Shown: positions 13,440 through 25,100 of the stretch, piece by piece | How the letters are laid out: each line of letters opens with the position of its first letter | Position numbering within the stretch: the stretch's first letter is position 1 | DNA from: Nymphaea colorata | Taxonomy: Eukaryota; Streptophyta; Magnoliopsida; Nymphaeales; Nymphaeaceae | Length of the DNA stretch: 64,000 bases | NCBI RefSeq assembly: GCF_008831285.2 | Contig: NC_045141.1 | Span: 20,580,848 to 20,644,847 of the forward strand | Direction: 5' to 3' | Notes under the pieces: model-generated | What the model saw: only the letters and a program-made list of their open reading frames with translations | Told to the model about the DNA's origin: nothing | The model's database searches: none | Translations under genes and position numbers: made by a program

Positions 13440-13650
13440 GCTTGATAAGATCTTTTTACACATATTTTCTTAATTTATATATATAATTATAGTATTTTAT
13501 TAATTATATTTATATATTATTTTATATTAAAATTTATTTTTTAAATTTAATGGGGCCGGGCCAAGCTTGGGCCTTAGTTTCAGTGACGGGCTGGTTTCAA
13601 ACCAACTCTTTATTGGGCCGGGCCAGCCCCATGCCCAGGCTTACTCAAAT
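13440..13650. repeat. transposon-like repeat, AT core with GGGCCGGGCC edge
   Basis: An AT-rich core (about 13450-13548) is followed by 'ggggccgggccaagcttggg' and, 70 bases on, 'attgggccgggccagcccc' and 'gcccaggc'. The stretch at 34900-35095 has the same layout in the same orientation, so the two look like diverged copies of one non-autonomous element. Confidence 0.5.
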
Positions 13651-13884
13651 ATGTTGTCCTTGCATCATTTGTGAATCCGTTCAATAAATTAAAAAGGCGT
13701 TTGAAACAAGTTTGATTAAGAGCAATTGCAAACACCACAACAGTTCTTAGTGAAAACTGGTCGAGACATAATGTTTCTACATTATAAACGTTGACAACTG
13801 CAACATAGGTGTATTATAGGTGAAACAACATTGGACCCAAGATGCGTGAAGTTGAACAGACCTTACTAATTTATGTGAAGAGGT

Positions 13885-13960
13885 GTGACAGACATCGAGC
13901 TCTTGACCTCCTTTAAATCTTTAGGTTCAGCCTCCTAGTTATGTGGACCAAGCTTTTGCT
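13885..13960 (-). repeat. possible tRNA-derived SINE remnant
   Basis: On the minus strand, TGGTCCACATAACTAGGAGG resembles an A box and AGGTCAAGAGCTCGATG a B box. A nearly matching B-box segment (AGGTCAAGAGTTCAATG) recurs on the minus strand near 23910, suggesting one family. Confidence 0.4.
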
Positions 13961-14248
13961 AACTATTGTAATCTAAGGAAAATTCAATGACATTGTAGTG
14001 GTTGTTAGCCAAAGTGACACTGACAGCGACAAAGGAATTTTAGGTTGGAGATCATAATGAGGTTTACCTTTTAAAGTGAATCCCCTCAGCATTATATTGC
14101 TTCTTAAGCACATGAAATGAGACTATGTGGAGGGCAACTTGTGGACCCGTGAGAGTATTTGGCTTCTTGTGTGATTATGCTAACATTCAAATTCAAGTTA
14201 CTCAATAGAGTTCAGTAAAGTTTGTATTTTAGGTTGCAAAGGAACTTA

Positions 14249-14383
14249 CAAGAAATGCCAGTCCTCCTGTTCCGGTGTTCCCTTGAACGGAAAGAAATCT
14301 AATTCAGTGCTGTTAGGAACTTGTTTTTAGTGCACAAGAAACACTCACCTAACTCGATGTTATTGTTTTTCTGGCATTTCTTG
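14249..14383. repeat. short element with 13-bp perfect inverted termini
   Basis: CAAGAAATGCCAG at 14249-14261 is matched by its exact complement CTGGCATTTCTTG at 14371-14383. The ends enclose 109 bases with no coding content. The size and layout fit a miniature inverted-repeat element, but no target-site duplication is evident. Confidence 0.5.
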
Positions 14384-14839
14384 CGGGATTTTGCATGAAA
14401 ACTACATCTCATGTGAAATGATGGTCGCACAGGAGAAAGCAATACTCGATCCTTTTGCTCTTATCTTTCCTTTTGATATTGAGCTTCTTAATTTTGTAAA
14501 TCTGCAACCACAGTTTCCTGTGAAGCGAAAATGATGCTGAAAGGGATAATGAAGCAAAAGCAGGAAACCAAGCATTTTGGAGTATATTGCATTAACATAG
14601 ATGATGAAATTTAGGAAAGCTGTGTGAGGTGAAAAGCACATTTTCGGACAAAAAAGAGAGTTGAATCTTCTTATTGGGGGCCATAACATATAACCTTCCA
14701 AGAACGATTTAGTTTCTGGTAAAAGCACACCATTAAGATCAGTTCAGAGATGAACTGGTAACTAACCAATTTAGGCAATTTTTTGAACAACTGCCTAGTT
14801 GGCCATATAATGGAACCAAGGTTGTAAATGTCGGTTTCC

Positions 14840-14862
14840 CTCTCTCTCTCTCTCTCTCTCTC

Positions 14863-14894
<32 letters not shown>
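14840..14894. repeat. (CT)n followed by (AT)n microsatellite
   Basis: A CT run at 14840-14863 is followed after a few bases by an AT run at 14867-14894. Confidence 0.95.
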
Positions 14895-15313
14895 CAAAAC
14901 CTGATCCTGGGCCAAGACAAAGATGAAACCATCGTAGAGAGATATACCATTTTGGTTAGGGGCTGATACCCACCTACGATGATAACACCGTATGGAACCA
15001 TCTTACAAAGATTTGAAAATATTTTATATTTTTAACCGGCCTTTGAAAACAATTGAGGGGCAGAAATCGCCGTATGACTCTGTTTGCCAAAATTGTCGCG
15101 ACGAGATTTTGTTCGGACATGTCGGCGACCAACAAAAGAGATTTGAGAGGGAAGACCGAAGCACGGACCGCCTCGCACCCTCACCGGGCTCACACCACTT
15201 TAAAGATCTTCGCAAAAGAGGGCGGGGTGCCGTTCGGACACAGGTGCCGACGCGCCGTTCCTCTCCTCGCTCTTTCCCCTTATCCATATCTTCACTCCCG
15301 AGTCCTCCGCGCT

Positions 15314-15359
15314 CGCTCTCTCTTCTCTCTCTCTCTCTCTTCCTCTCTCCCTCTCTCTG
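15314..15359 (+). promoter_or_regulatory. CT-rich leader (Y-patch-like) ahead of SIG2
   Basis: A nearly pure pyrimidine tract ends 24 bases before the SIG2 start codon. Such patches are common at plant core promoters and in 5' leaders. Function here is inferred from position and composition only. Confidence 0.45.
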
Positions 15360-15382
15360 TGCGTGTGGATTGAAGAGAGAGC

Positions 15383-18300
15383 ATGGCGTGCTTTGTGCCA
15401 CAGCTCATGCGACTTTCCGACGCTCATTCCGTTCATTTGAGGACGCACCACCACAGCCACCAACATCATCAACACCACCAGCATCACCATTCATACTGTG
15501 AGTGACTGCCATGTTGTTTTTTTTTAATAAGTTTTCTGGGTCTATAGATTAAATTGTTTCTTAATGTGGAATTGGGATTAGTTTCCTCAGTTCCAAGTTC
15601 ATTCCGGAGGAACCAAGTCTTGCATTGTCATTTTGTTGTTTCTGACGAATGGTTTGGAGTTAAGCGTGGTTGAATAATAACGTTTTATTCTGCCCTCATC
15701 CTCTTCTTTATGTCCAGAGATTGGAGCCAGTTTGGAATCTGGCTATTCATTCCAGTGCGGTCTGTTATGTTTCTTTTCTTAAATTTTAATTATTTGGGAC
15801 GTTTCGTCTAAATTTCCCCCCTCTCTCTAGATATATATATATTTTTCCCTGAAGTAATGCATTCAGCCATTGTTGTTTTCTGCTTGAAAGTGTGCATTTG
15901 GTGGCGGAACTTACATGGTAGGCCTTCCCATAGAGTTTCCTAACTGAACAAAAAATCATGATGTCCCTGTTCTCAAACACAAGGTAGGTTTAAAGAGCAA
16001 AATGTGACTATAGAAAAGCTATATTTGTCATTTAGGCTCAAATAGTTACACGAATGAACCTGTTCTGCTGTATCTTAATAATTTTGGTGCTCGAGGCTCT
16101 AACAATATTGGCCATTTCGATACAATTTAGGCCCAATTTTGTCCTTCTATATCTTTTCTTTCTTTGCTGGAGGACTCTCACCATATGCCCATTTCGAAAA
16201 CTAAAAGGGGTGTAATGCATCTCATCCTCAATGCTTGTCCTTAGTCTTCTCAGTTCTGGCTGTACTAGGGACTTAAACGGAAGTTTGTAAGCGATGCAGT
16301 GAATATATCATGGACCAGTCAGATTAGTTATTGTACAAGTATTCGCTTGTATGATGATAAAAGCTAGAGGTGATTGTCATTGTTTATTCTCACTAAGAGT
16401 GAGGTTGTTATGACAAACAAAGCAGCTTCAAATTGAGAAGAAAGAAGCTGTGTACTCAACTTGTTTCCATCGTTAGGTAAGAATTTTCCAGGGATGGAAT
16501 AATTATGGTTAATAGTATATGACAAGCCTCTTCGGTATGGTTGTGGAATACGAGTTGGCGCTTGGAAAAATGATGTGCTGATTGCTCTGTTTGCAATTCA
16601 ATTTTGATGTTTATATGTACTCAAATGCTCTTGTAGTGCAGCGAGGTTATGCTACCAAACAAATGGTTTCTTTTACTGTTTGAATGAGAGAGCTTATGCA
16701 ATTTAATTACTTATTATGATGAAAATTTGATGTTTGCCATTCCATGGTGTTTTAAATATTTGGGCTTGTGCTATATGAGGTTCATTTCTACTTTGAAATT
16801 TCTTTGATTTTACCTGAATTTTGTCGAATTATTTATCCATGCTGTCAAATGCACCCTGAGGGGTCCAAGATAATCCTATACATGTTCATCTAAAAACATA
16901 TTTATGTCTTGTGCTGGACTATATTTGTTTTTAGAGAGACATTTTATTGATAGGTTCCTGGAAATCATATAAAGATTAAAACCTCAGAAAACTTAACTTG
17001 GTCTTATTTTCTTTTAGGTAACTGCTAGAAGAGACATGTTGCATAAATTGAATACCATGAAACATATCATGTCCATGAGGTAACTCGAAAGACTCAAACC
17101 AAGCTTATTAAAAGCCCTATAGACAACAAAAAGGCACATTTGTTATAATCACATTTAAGAAGTGTCTATAGACCACAAAAATGCATATTTGTTATAATCA
17201 CATTTAAGAAGTGTAAGTGTCATATTTTGAAAGTGCAACTGAAGGCACTACCTTTACGAGAAAAGCAAATATTCTGCTGGGGGCTTACTTTCTCTTCCTC
17301 TTCCTCCTTTTTCTCTTTACTCTTTAGTTTATCATCTGGTTCCAATTCATTTCAGGTTTGACTTTCTCGTTTGGGATTTTACTTCTAGGTTGATTACTTG
17401 ATTCCCCTAGTTTTAGTTCCTGCATTTGCTTATTTGTTTGTTTCTTATGTATTAATTACCTTGATGGCTTGATCCCTTTCACAGCTAGCTGTGTTTGGAT
17501 CTGGAACGCGCTTCTCACCCCATTTCTAATTTCTATTTCACATCTCCTCCATTATCGGCCATAGTTCAATAATTTATTTGCATTTGTTATTACTTAATCT
17601 GTAACTAGTAGTGTGAGAAAAAAAAATCATAAACCCTATTATTTCGTTCTCACTTCTCATTGTCTGAAATGAAAATGTCTTGCTCATTTTTGTCAAGCTA
17701 CTAGTTGGACAGTTTAAACAAATTAACTTTTTCGATGGGCACATTTCCATTAGAGTTCAATTTCCAGAAGCAGCTTTTGTTTTTCGTTGTTGTAAACATC
17801 CAAATTCGCATGGTATTAGAAAGGTAACTCATTTGGTGACTGCTGATAGTTATTCTACTGAAATGTCTGCTTCCAGTAAAAACTAGAGAGGCTGTATGTT
17901 TCCGAGGGCAGTGTATGTCATCCTCTACAGCGGCAGTGATTGATGTACAGAAGCTGCAAATTCCAACTCTGGATTCTCATGCAACCTCATTACAGACGAT
18001 TGGATCATTGCCATATATTGGAGCTGTTGGTCCTCCTGGGAAGGTTGGTAATATTTGAGCCATTTCCACAATGTTTGTTTCTTCAAAACTTAATGCAGTT
18101 CTAATTTTAGCTGAAGGAAAAATAGTTTTATTTGAAATGAATCAAAGTATAGGTTAACAAAAAGTTGTTTGATAAATTCTGCAAGATCTCCAACTTTAAT
18201 GACAGTCCTGTGTATATTATGGTAAAATGTGCAAGTGTTTCTGTATGTGTAGCAGGAGAAACTTGAAGTTGCTTTGTAGCTTTAGAAAAGTCATAATACT

Positions 18301-21300
18301 GGATTAACTTGTGCATGTAGAGACATTTTTTTTAATCGACTTTGGCATTTATTCTTTTCAGATTGGTTTTCAGGAAGATCTAACGGCTGAAATATTACTT
18401 AGAAGTGATGAGGCAGCAATAGAAGCTGCTGCCGCGGAGGCTGTCGCTCTTGCCAAAGCTGCTCTAGATGTTGCCAAAGATGCTGCTTCAATGGCTGGTG
18501 ACTTTCAATCTACAAAATCAACAAAACCTGGAAAAGGGAACTTGGAGGCTGAACTTCTTAGGATGGAGATGGATAGGCTTACAGAACTGGAAGAAGTTGA
18601 TTCTGCAGATATTCCAGCTACAGATGAGAAGACAAGAACTGAGAAGCAGAATCTATCGTTGGATGATTCTGATGATTTAAATAATTCAGACTTTGATGAA
18701 GAGTTTTACTGTTCTCAGACACATCTTAAAAGCATTGCGGTGAGATCAGGACGTCAAACTGAAAGACGGGCTCGGAGAGCAAAGGCAGCTGAAAAGACTG
18801 CTGTTAATGCTAGTTTTTTCAAGTTTGGGTCCGTGGGAAAGAAAAAGCATGCTGCTTTACAGGATATCGATTACTCTGATCCACTACGTTACTTGAGAGC
18901 CACGACAAACTCAGCAAAACTGCTCACAGCAACTGAAGAGCAGGAGCTTTCAGAGGCAATACAGGTAAAGTGTCCATTAGAATTCTATTCTGAAAAGAGA
19001 GAAAAAAAGTCAGACACGTGCTTCGCCTCACAGTGAAGACTTTCTATTGTAAAGTTCAAGTCTTTTAAATAATTATATTTATTTCCCCTCAATCCTACCA
19101 TGTGACTAAAAAGGTCCCTGTAAAGTCGATGCACAGAAGGGTTTAGTCTCCTCAATCTAAAAGCATGTTAAACATTTTGACTGTACAATGTACGATTTTG
19201 CATCCATTTTATGTCACTGTCTGACATGGTACCAATTACCACCACAGGATCTGCTAAAATTGGAAAGGCTTAAGGTAGAACTTGCAGATCAATATGGACA
19301 GGAGCCCACATTTGCTCAGTGGGCTGCTGCGGCTGGGCTGAATCAGAAAACTCTGCGGCATCGTCTAAATTATGGGACTTTATGCAAGGATAAAATGATA
19401 AAAAGCAATATACGGCTAGTAATATCAATTGCAAAAAATTATCAAGGAGCTGGAATGAACCTTCAGGATCTAGTACAGGTAAATTGCATAGTCTCTTGAA
19501 TGCAGAGAGAGATCAGATTGCATCAAAAGAGTCTCTTTTTCTTTCCTATTTTGCAGGAAGGATGTCGTGGTCTTGTACGTGGCGCAGAAAAATTTGATGC
19601 TTCCAAAGGTTTCAAGTTTTCAACATATGCACACTGGTGGATTAAGCAGGCAGTTCGGAAATCTCTATCCGATCAGTCTCGGACCATCCGTTTACCTGTA
19701 AGTAGCTTTTCATTTAAGTTGGAACACATGATAAAAATCTCAATATCGTGGATGTGGCTATTCATGTAATAGAACATTGGCCATCCTGTTTAGTATTTTC
19801 TGAACCTACTTGGCATTCATCGGTTTCATGCTTCAAGAGACTGCAGTGATTGTTTCAGTCCGGGCTATCTTCTGGTTCAACCCAAGTGCTGGGCGTCAAG
19901 AAAAAAATCTCTCTCTAACCCTTTCTTCTCCTCTGTTACGTGTGTAACAAAATCCTGTTGTTTGAATAAGGATTACTAAGGGTTTGTCTTTATTTAAGCA
20001 AAATTATACAAACAGTTTTTTAACCAACCATGACTTGGGACTTCTGATTTCAGCATTTTTTTTTCTTCTCTTGTCACATGGGTCGTTTATATTTGCATCC
20101 TCTTGGAAGATATGACAAAAAACACACTTTGACACCAACGTGATGTGCAGCTCTGAAAGAAAATAAGAATGGTGTTAACAAAGGAATAACATTGGCTCTT
20201 CGTCTATATCATGCTTATGTGGTGTTTCTTGCAGATGAACTGCATTATTTTACATGTCCAGAAATGTATGATCCCAAAAAAGACCATGAATTTTTTATGT
20301 TTTGGTTGAATTTTATCTTGTTTAAAATAAACTATTAACTATCTTAGCTTTATTTGTTTGTTAAATCTGATCCACATATTGAAAAATTTTAATTTTTTTT
20401 GTTATAATTTTGGATACTCGGAATCCATCTCTGCGGTTAGATTTAGAAGAAAGGTTAAAGTACCAGACGACACAGTTGATGGACTATTTTTATATTTTTT
20501 TTTTCTTTGTCGGTTGTCAAATTAATTCATGGGTATATCCTTGGAGGATCCTGTCTTTTCAGTAGTCACATATATACAGAGCTTCAAAACCTGCATCTAC
20601 CGTGTCAAAATTCTGTATCAACAATGTTCTTCTTTTACATCAGAAAGGACCATGTCCAAACATGTTACCGTTTGGCCCTAATACACATCTAGTTAGTCAT
20701 TTGGGGCATACTGCCGCACCTATGCTTTTCCAAACTTGAAAGTGGATTCACTTGATTGTGTTCCATCTGTTTTGGTTTCTTTTTTATCTCTTCTACTGTT
20801 CTGTTTCTTTGTTAAAAAATATTGTGTTATTTGTAATTCATTGATCAATCCTTTGTTTGTACTTGTTCTCATAGTTTCATATGGTCGAAGCAACGTATCG
20901 AGTCAGGGAGGCAAAAAAACAGCTGTACAATGAGAATGGCAGACATCCCGACAATGAAGAGGTTGCTGAGGCAGCAGGGTTGTCGATGAAGAGGCTTACT
21001 GCGGTCATGCTAACACCAAAGGCCCCAAGATCACTGGATCAAAAGATTGGGATTAATCAGAATCTGAAACCCTCGGTCTAATTTCTTATCCCTTCTGTGA
21101 ATCACATAATGAGAACAATCTCTCTCTTCTCATGTTTGTTGTATCTAAATTTATGCAATGTTCTTATTAGTGGACTCCTTTTCAGGATGTGATTTCGGAT
21201 CCAGATGCAGAGACATCAGAAGAGGTGTTGATCAAGCAATTTATGAAGCAGGATCTTGAGAAAGTTCTTGACAGCCTTACTCCAAGGGAGAAAAAGGTGA

Positions 21301-21467
21301 TAAGATGGAGATTTGGTCTTGAAGATGGCAGGATGAAGACTTTGCAAGAGATTGGAGAGCTTATGGGTGTCAGTAGAGAAAGAATTAGGCAGATTGAATC
21401 ATGTGCGTTTAGAAAATTGAAGAATAAGCGAAGAACCAAGCATCTGAAGCAATATGTTATGTCTTAG
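15383..21467 (+). CDS. SIG2: plastid RNA polymerase sigma factor SIG2 (SIGB)
   Basis: A nucleus-encoded sigma-70 factor that directs the bacterial-type plastid polymerase; Arabidopsis SIG2 is known for plastid tRNA genes. Seven exons: 15383-15497, 17877-18043, 18362-18964, 19248-19478, 19557-19697, 20875-21075 and 21186-21467. Phases agree and the product is 579 aa. It opens MACFVPQLMRLSDAHSVHLR, like other SIG2 leaders, then has a His/Gln run. Ala-rich AAIEAAAAEAVALAKAA lies at about 108-124. Region 1.2-like sequence follows DPLRYLRATT. Region 2 spans about 341-419 (IRLVISIAKNY, FKFSTYAHWWIKQAVRK), region 3 about 420-485, and region 4 about 510-570 (PREKKVIRWRFG, TLQEIGELMGVSRERIRQIE). Intron 1 is 2.4 kb and intron 5 is 1.2 kb. 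Intron 6 begins GTCTAA, a poor donor, but no other GT keeps the frame. Identification is very firm; the ends of exons 2 and 3 are slightly less certain. Confidence 0.96.
17117..17214. repeat. 49-bp tandem duplication in SIG2 intron 1
   Basis: Copies at 17117-17165 and 17166-17214 both run from 'ctatagac' to 'aagaagtgt' with a few differences. The duplication is intronic. Confidence 0.9.
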
Positions 21468-22103
21468 TCATATATATATTCAGAATCTATGCTGGTGCAA
21501 TTTAAGCCCTGAAAGCCTCGTTTCTCTACCTCTATATAGCAGCAATTTTCTATGCTTATCCTTTCTCTTTTTGTCTTTGTAATTTATTTACAAAATTGGT
21601 TGTACAGGGTCAAAAATTCTTTATGAACATTGATTATTTGAAAAAAATAATCGTCATCTTATTCCTAGTGCTTTTAAAAATACGTATTCTGCATGTCCTT
21701 TTTTCTAAGCAGAAATGTATGGACTCGTTCCCATCATATCTTGGCAAGATTCTGCTTCTTTAAGCATATATATTTATATTCTTTCTAGCACAGGTAATCT
21801 CATAAAGAAAGTCTATGGATGCTCTATTTATTCATCTTGTTCTTATGGTGGAAGCCGATATCTGCTCTTACAGTAATTGCTTAGTCATGACAGAATCTTG
21901 ATCTTTCTGAAAACAAGGAAAGAGGTAACTGGAAAAGGAACTTTCTTTCTTGTAGTTATGCCTTGTAGACCAGGGGCTTTTTGCTCATCCATGAAGCCAG
22001 AGCCCAGAAAAAGGAGACAAGGAACAGGGCACCAAGGCTGAAAAGGTCTTGGTCAACACCTTCAAAATTATGGTTATTCATCGCATGTGCAGGCCCAGCT
22101 AGG
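21468..22103. other. convergent intergenic region between SIG2 and the ABCG gene
   Basis: 636 bases lie between two stop codons that face each other. They must hold the 3' UTRs of both genes. The DNA is T-rich on the SIG2 side. No other gene is seen. Confidence 0.8.
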
Positions 22104-25100
22104 TTACTTTGGCTGAACCTTGCGCAATGCTGCATATGCGATTAAGCGGTAGCCGACCATCATTAACAGCATAGCGCTGACATCCAGCTCATTGTGTGTG
22201 AGCCCGACAGACTTGATGGCAGGGAAGTCGATGACACGGCATAAACCACCAGGCCAGCATTTATATGTATCTCCCTCATTGAACTGGACACCGAGCAGGA
22301 GCTTGTAGCTGTAATAACTGAAGCTCAAATACTTCAACCAAATGATGAAGGGAGGAATCTTTTGGATGTAGTATCCACCCGCCAGCAGGAAGACAAGTGT
22401 GGTCACAGAGGCCAAGGTCGTGGCCTGCTTGATCTCCATTAGACATGCACCAAGTGCGAGGCCAAGGCTCTGTGATACCAGCACATTGAGGAGCACAACA
22501 AGCAGGGAGAGAATGAAAGTAGCAGGGTTAGCCTTCAGGCCACCCATCCAGTATGTGATGGTGACAAAGGCTGTTGGAAGTGCAAGCTCCATTGGCAGAT
22601 CCCCAGCAGTTCTAGCTAAAAAGTAAGATGACAAGCGATACATGCCGGAGGACCTTTCCTTTATCAGCATAGCACGTTCTTGTGGGAAGGTGAAAACTGC
22701 ATTATACAGTGGGAAGAAGCCCCAGAATATGGAGTAGAAGAACATCAGCGCAACCTGCAAAATTGTAAGGCCCAGGAGTCAGAATCGGAAATATGACGTC
22801 CCAGAGTGAAAATCAAGCCAGCAAAGAGTTATTTGTGGAGGCCATGGACTCCAAGGCCATGCAGAAATAACGCAAAGAAACATACCCTGTCTTGAAGATG
22901 GGAGGGGTCTGAATGCCACCACAGGAGGCCAGCCAGTGTTGCAACTGAGATGACTTGGAAAATCCTGAGATTGGAGAACGATTCATGTCTTCTCTCTTTC
23001 AACCCTCTCCGCAGCAGAACGGTAAACTGCTGCCACCAGCTTGTGCACCACTGGTCCTCTGGCCTTTTTCCTCTGTTGCCTGTGGATGAGCTTAAGAGGT
23101 TCAGTTACTCATGCATCTGCACTGGCAGTATCCGTTGTGCTAGATATGATTTGTCTTGTCACTTGGACCGACACAGGCATTTGAACACATATGGGATTCG
23201 AAGTGGAAACCTTGTTTATCAATTTGTGCAAAAGGTCCCACAGCACTGAGAGTCGGCGGCTATACATTTATATATAGATTGTTGTAATGATAATCAATGA
23301 CAAAAAATAATTTACTTCATAATTGCAAAAGCTAATAAGAGCTAGCTTTCTGTGCTAGAGGGTTGGGAGGGACCCCAATTTCTTATGCATTACTGGGACT
23401 CTGCCGTCCACCTCATAGATGGACGGTTGGTGGGGCCAAAACTGAGTGACCCCTGTCCTGATGAACGGACCATCTCATCATGCTCAATCACGGTTGGACA
23501 GCCAGGAGTGGGGTCGGATGCAGATCGACGGTCGCCTGCTCATCATCTTTAAATCATGCAAAAGGTGCTCCTAGGTCTAGTTATTGATGAACAAAACTCT
23601 CTCTCTCTCTGTTACATGTGGTTCCTTTTCCTTTTCTTGTCCAGTATAATAATAAAGTGTACATAATAGCTGATGATGACAAGGAGATTTACGGGTGGTT
23701 GGTGGGCCAATCGACATAGGGTTCCTGCCCATGAGCACCAACTTGGGAATGGATGGTTGGTTGGTTGTCCTGTTCATGTCATCTCCTTCACACGCATGGA
23801 CAGTATGTGGTGTTACGTGAACATGCATTCTGCACTTGCACACACATTCTCTCTAGATTAGGTAGGGCCTCCATAATTTATGCCCAGAGATTGATTTGGG
23901 CATTGAACTCTTGACCTCTTTCGCGTTACAGTTCTTAATTTCATCCTTATAAGAGATAGTCGGACCTCCTGTAGATCACTACTTTCTTTCTTTCTTACAG
24001 GAAGATCTTGTTAGATCTCTCTCCGTCTCTCTCTCCTTGTTGGATGATCACGCCGTTGTCATGCTGTTCCGAAAGGTGGGCCAAAAGTGGGTGCTACCAA
24101 AATGTGTATATCAAAACATAAAAGATGAGATCATCCCAAGTGGTGGTGTTTGAGCAGTGAGGCCCATGTGACCCCACTCCTCTCACGCTTGATGACAGAA
24201 GAGCACATTCTCTATGTCCTCCGCAGGAAACCAGACGGCGAGTGCCAAGTTCGATCCAACTATAGCAACCACTGATCCCAACTCACCATAAAATAACTGG
24301 CTACACTCTTACTGGTGGATCTGACCTCTAAGATGAGAACCGTGAAATTTCTAAAACACTGTCATGCCACAGAGAGAGAGAGAGAGAGAGATGGTTAATT
24401 ACTTATGAGACCGGACACGACGCGATTCATGTCGACTGCAATTGCACTCATGCATTCCCTGTGTGTATCCATGCAAAAGGAAAGTGCTTTTGAGCGTGTG
24501 CTTGTGCCAGACCCGTTGGCTGTGAGAAAGAGAGAGAGAGAGAGAGAGAGAGAAGGAAGAGAATATGGTGAATCACGTACTTCTAGACGGCTCTCTGGCT
24601 GAAGCAGAGGAGCCATAGGTAGAGCCATAGCCACAGCAGACGTCGGATCGGCTAATCTCGGACTTCAGCTTTTCGGATATGTGCTTAATATAGGCTTCCT
24701 TCATTTCCTCCTTAACCGATTTCCGATCGGTCTCGGCCCCGGCTTGCTGCCTATCTCCGCCTTGCTGCCTATCTCCGCCTTGCTCCGCCGAATCACCACC
24801 ACCTCCGCCGCTCTTCCTCCCCTCCGGTGCTATCCCTGCCATTCCGTTTCACACTCTACACCATTAAGTACAGACCAACAAGCAGCGCCGGAGAAAGACC
24901 AACGAACAGAAGAAGAAAACGATGAAGAAGAAGAAGAAAAGTGGACCCAACAAGTAGTCCAAACAAGTAAAGTTCGATAAGAATAGGTTCCATTTTGACC
25001 ACTCAAGGACGAGATAACGTTCAAATCAGTGTCGAGTACAGCTTGCTTACCGTTGGCAAGATCAAGGAGGAAATCGGCAGGGTTCATGGTGACTGAGGTG

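Larger units (their letters stand above)
12880..15382. other. divergent intergenic region between SKIP31 and SIG2
   Basis: About 2.5 kb separate the two start codons of a head-to-head gene pair. The first 450 bases upstream of SKIP31 are fairly GC-rich and TATA-less as far as I can see. Bases 13440-13650 are a transposon-like repeat with an AT core, 13885-13960 a SINE-like remnant, 14249-14383 a short terminal-inverted-repeat element, and 14840-14894 a (CT)n(AT)n microsatellite. The last 300 bases are GC-richer and end in a pyrimidine patch before SIG2. The frames found here have no recognisable protein content. Confidence 0.6.

Noticed and set aside
15024-15501. Overlapping frames on both strands just upstream of and across SIG2 exon 1
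   Set aside because: They are shadows of the CT-rich leader and exon 1; the SIG2 frame is established by homology.
24187-24205. Sequence resembling miR156 ('gatgacagaagagcac')
   Set aside because: The match is partial and I saw no complementary arm to form a precursor hairpin.
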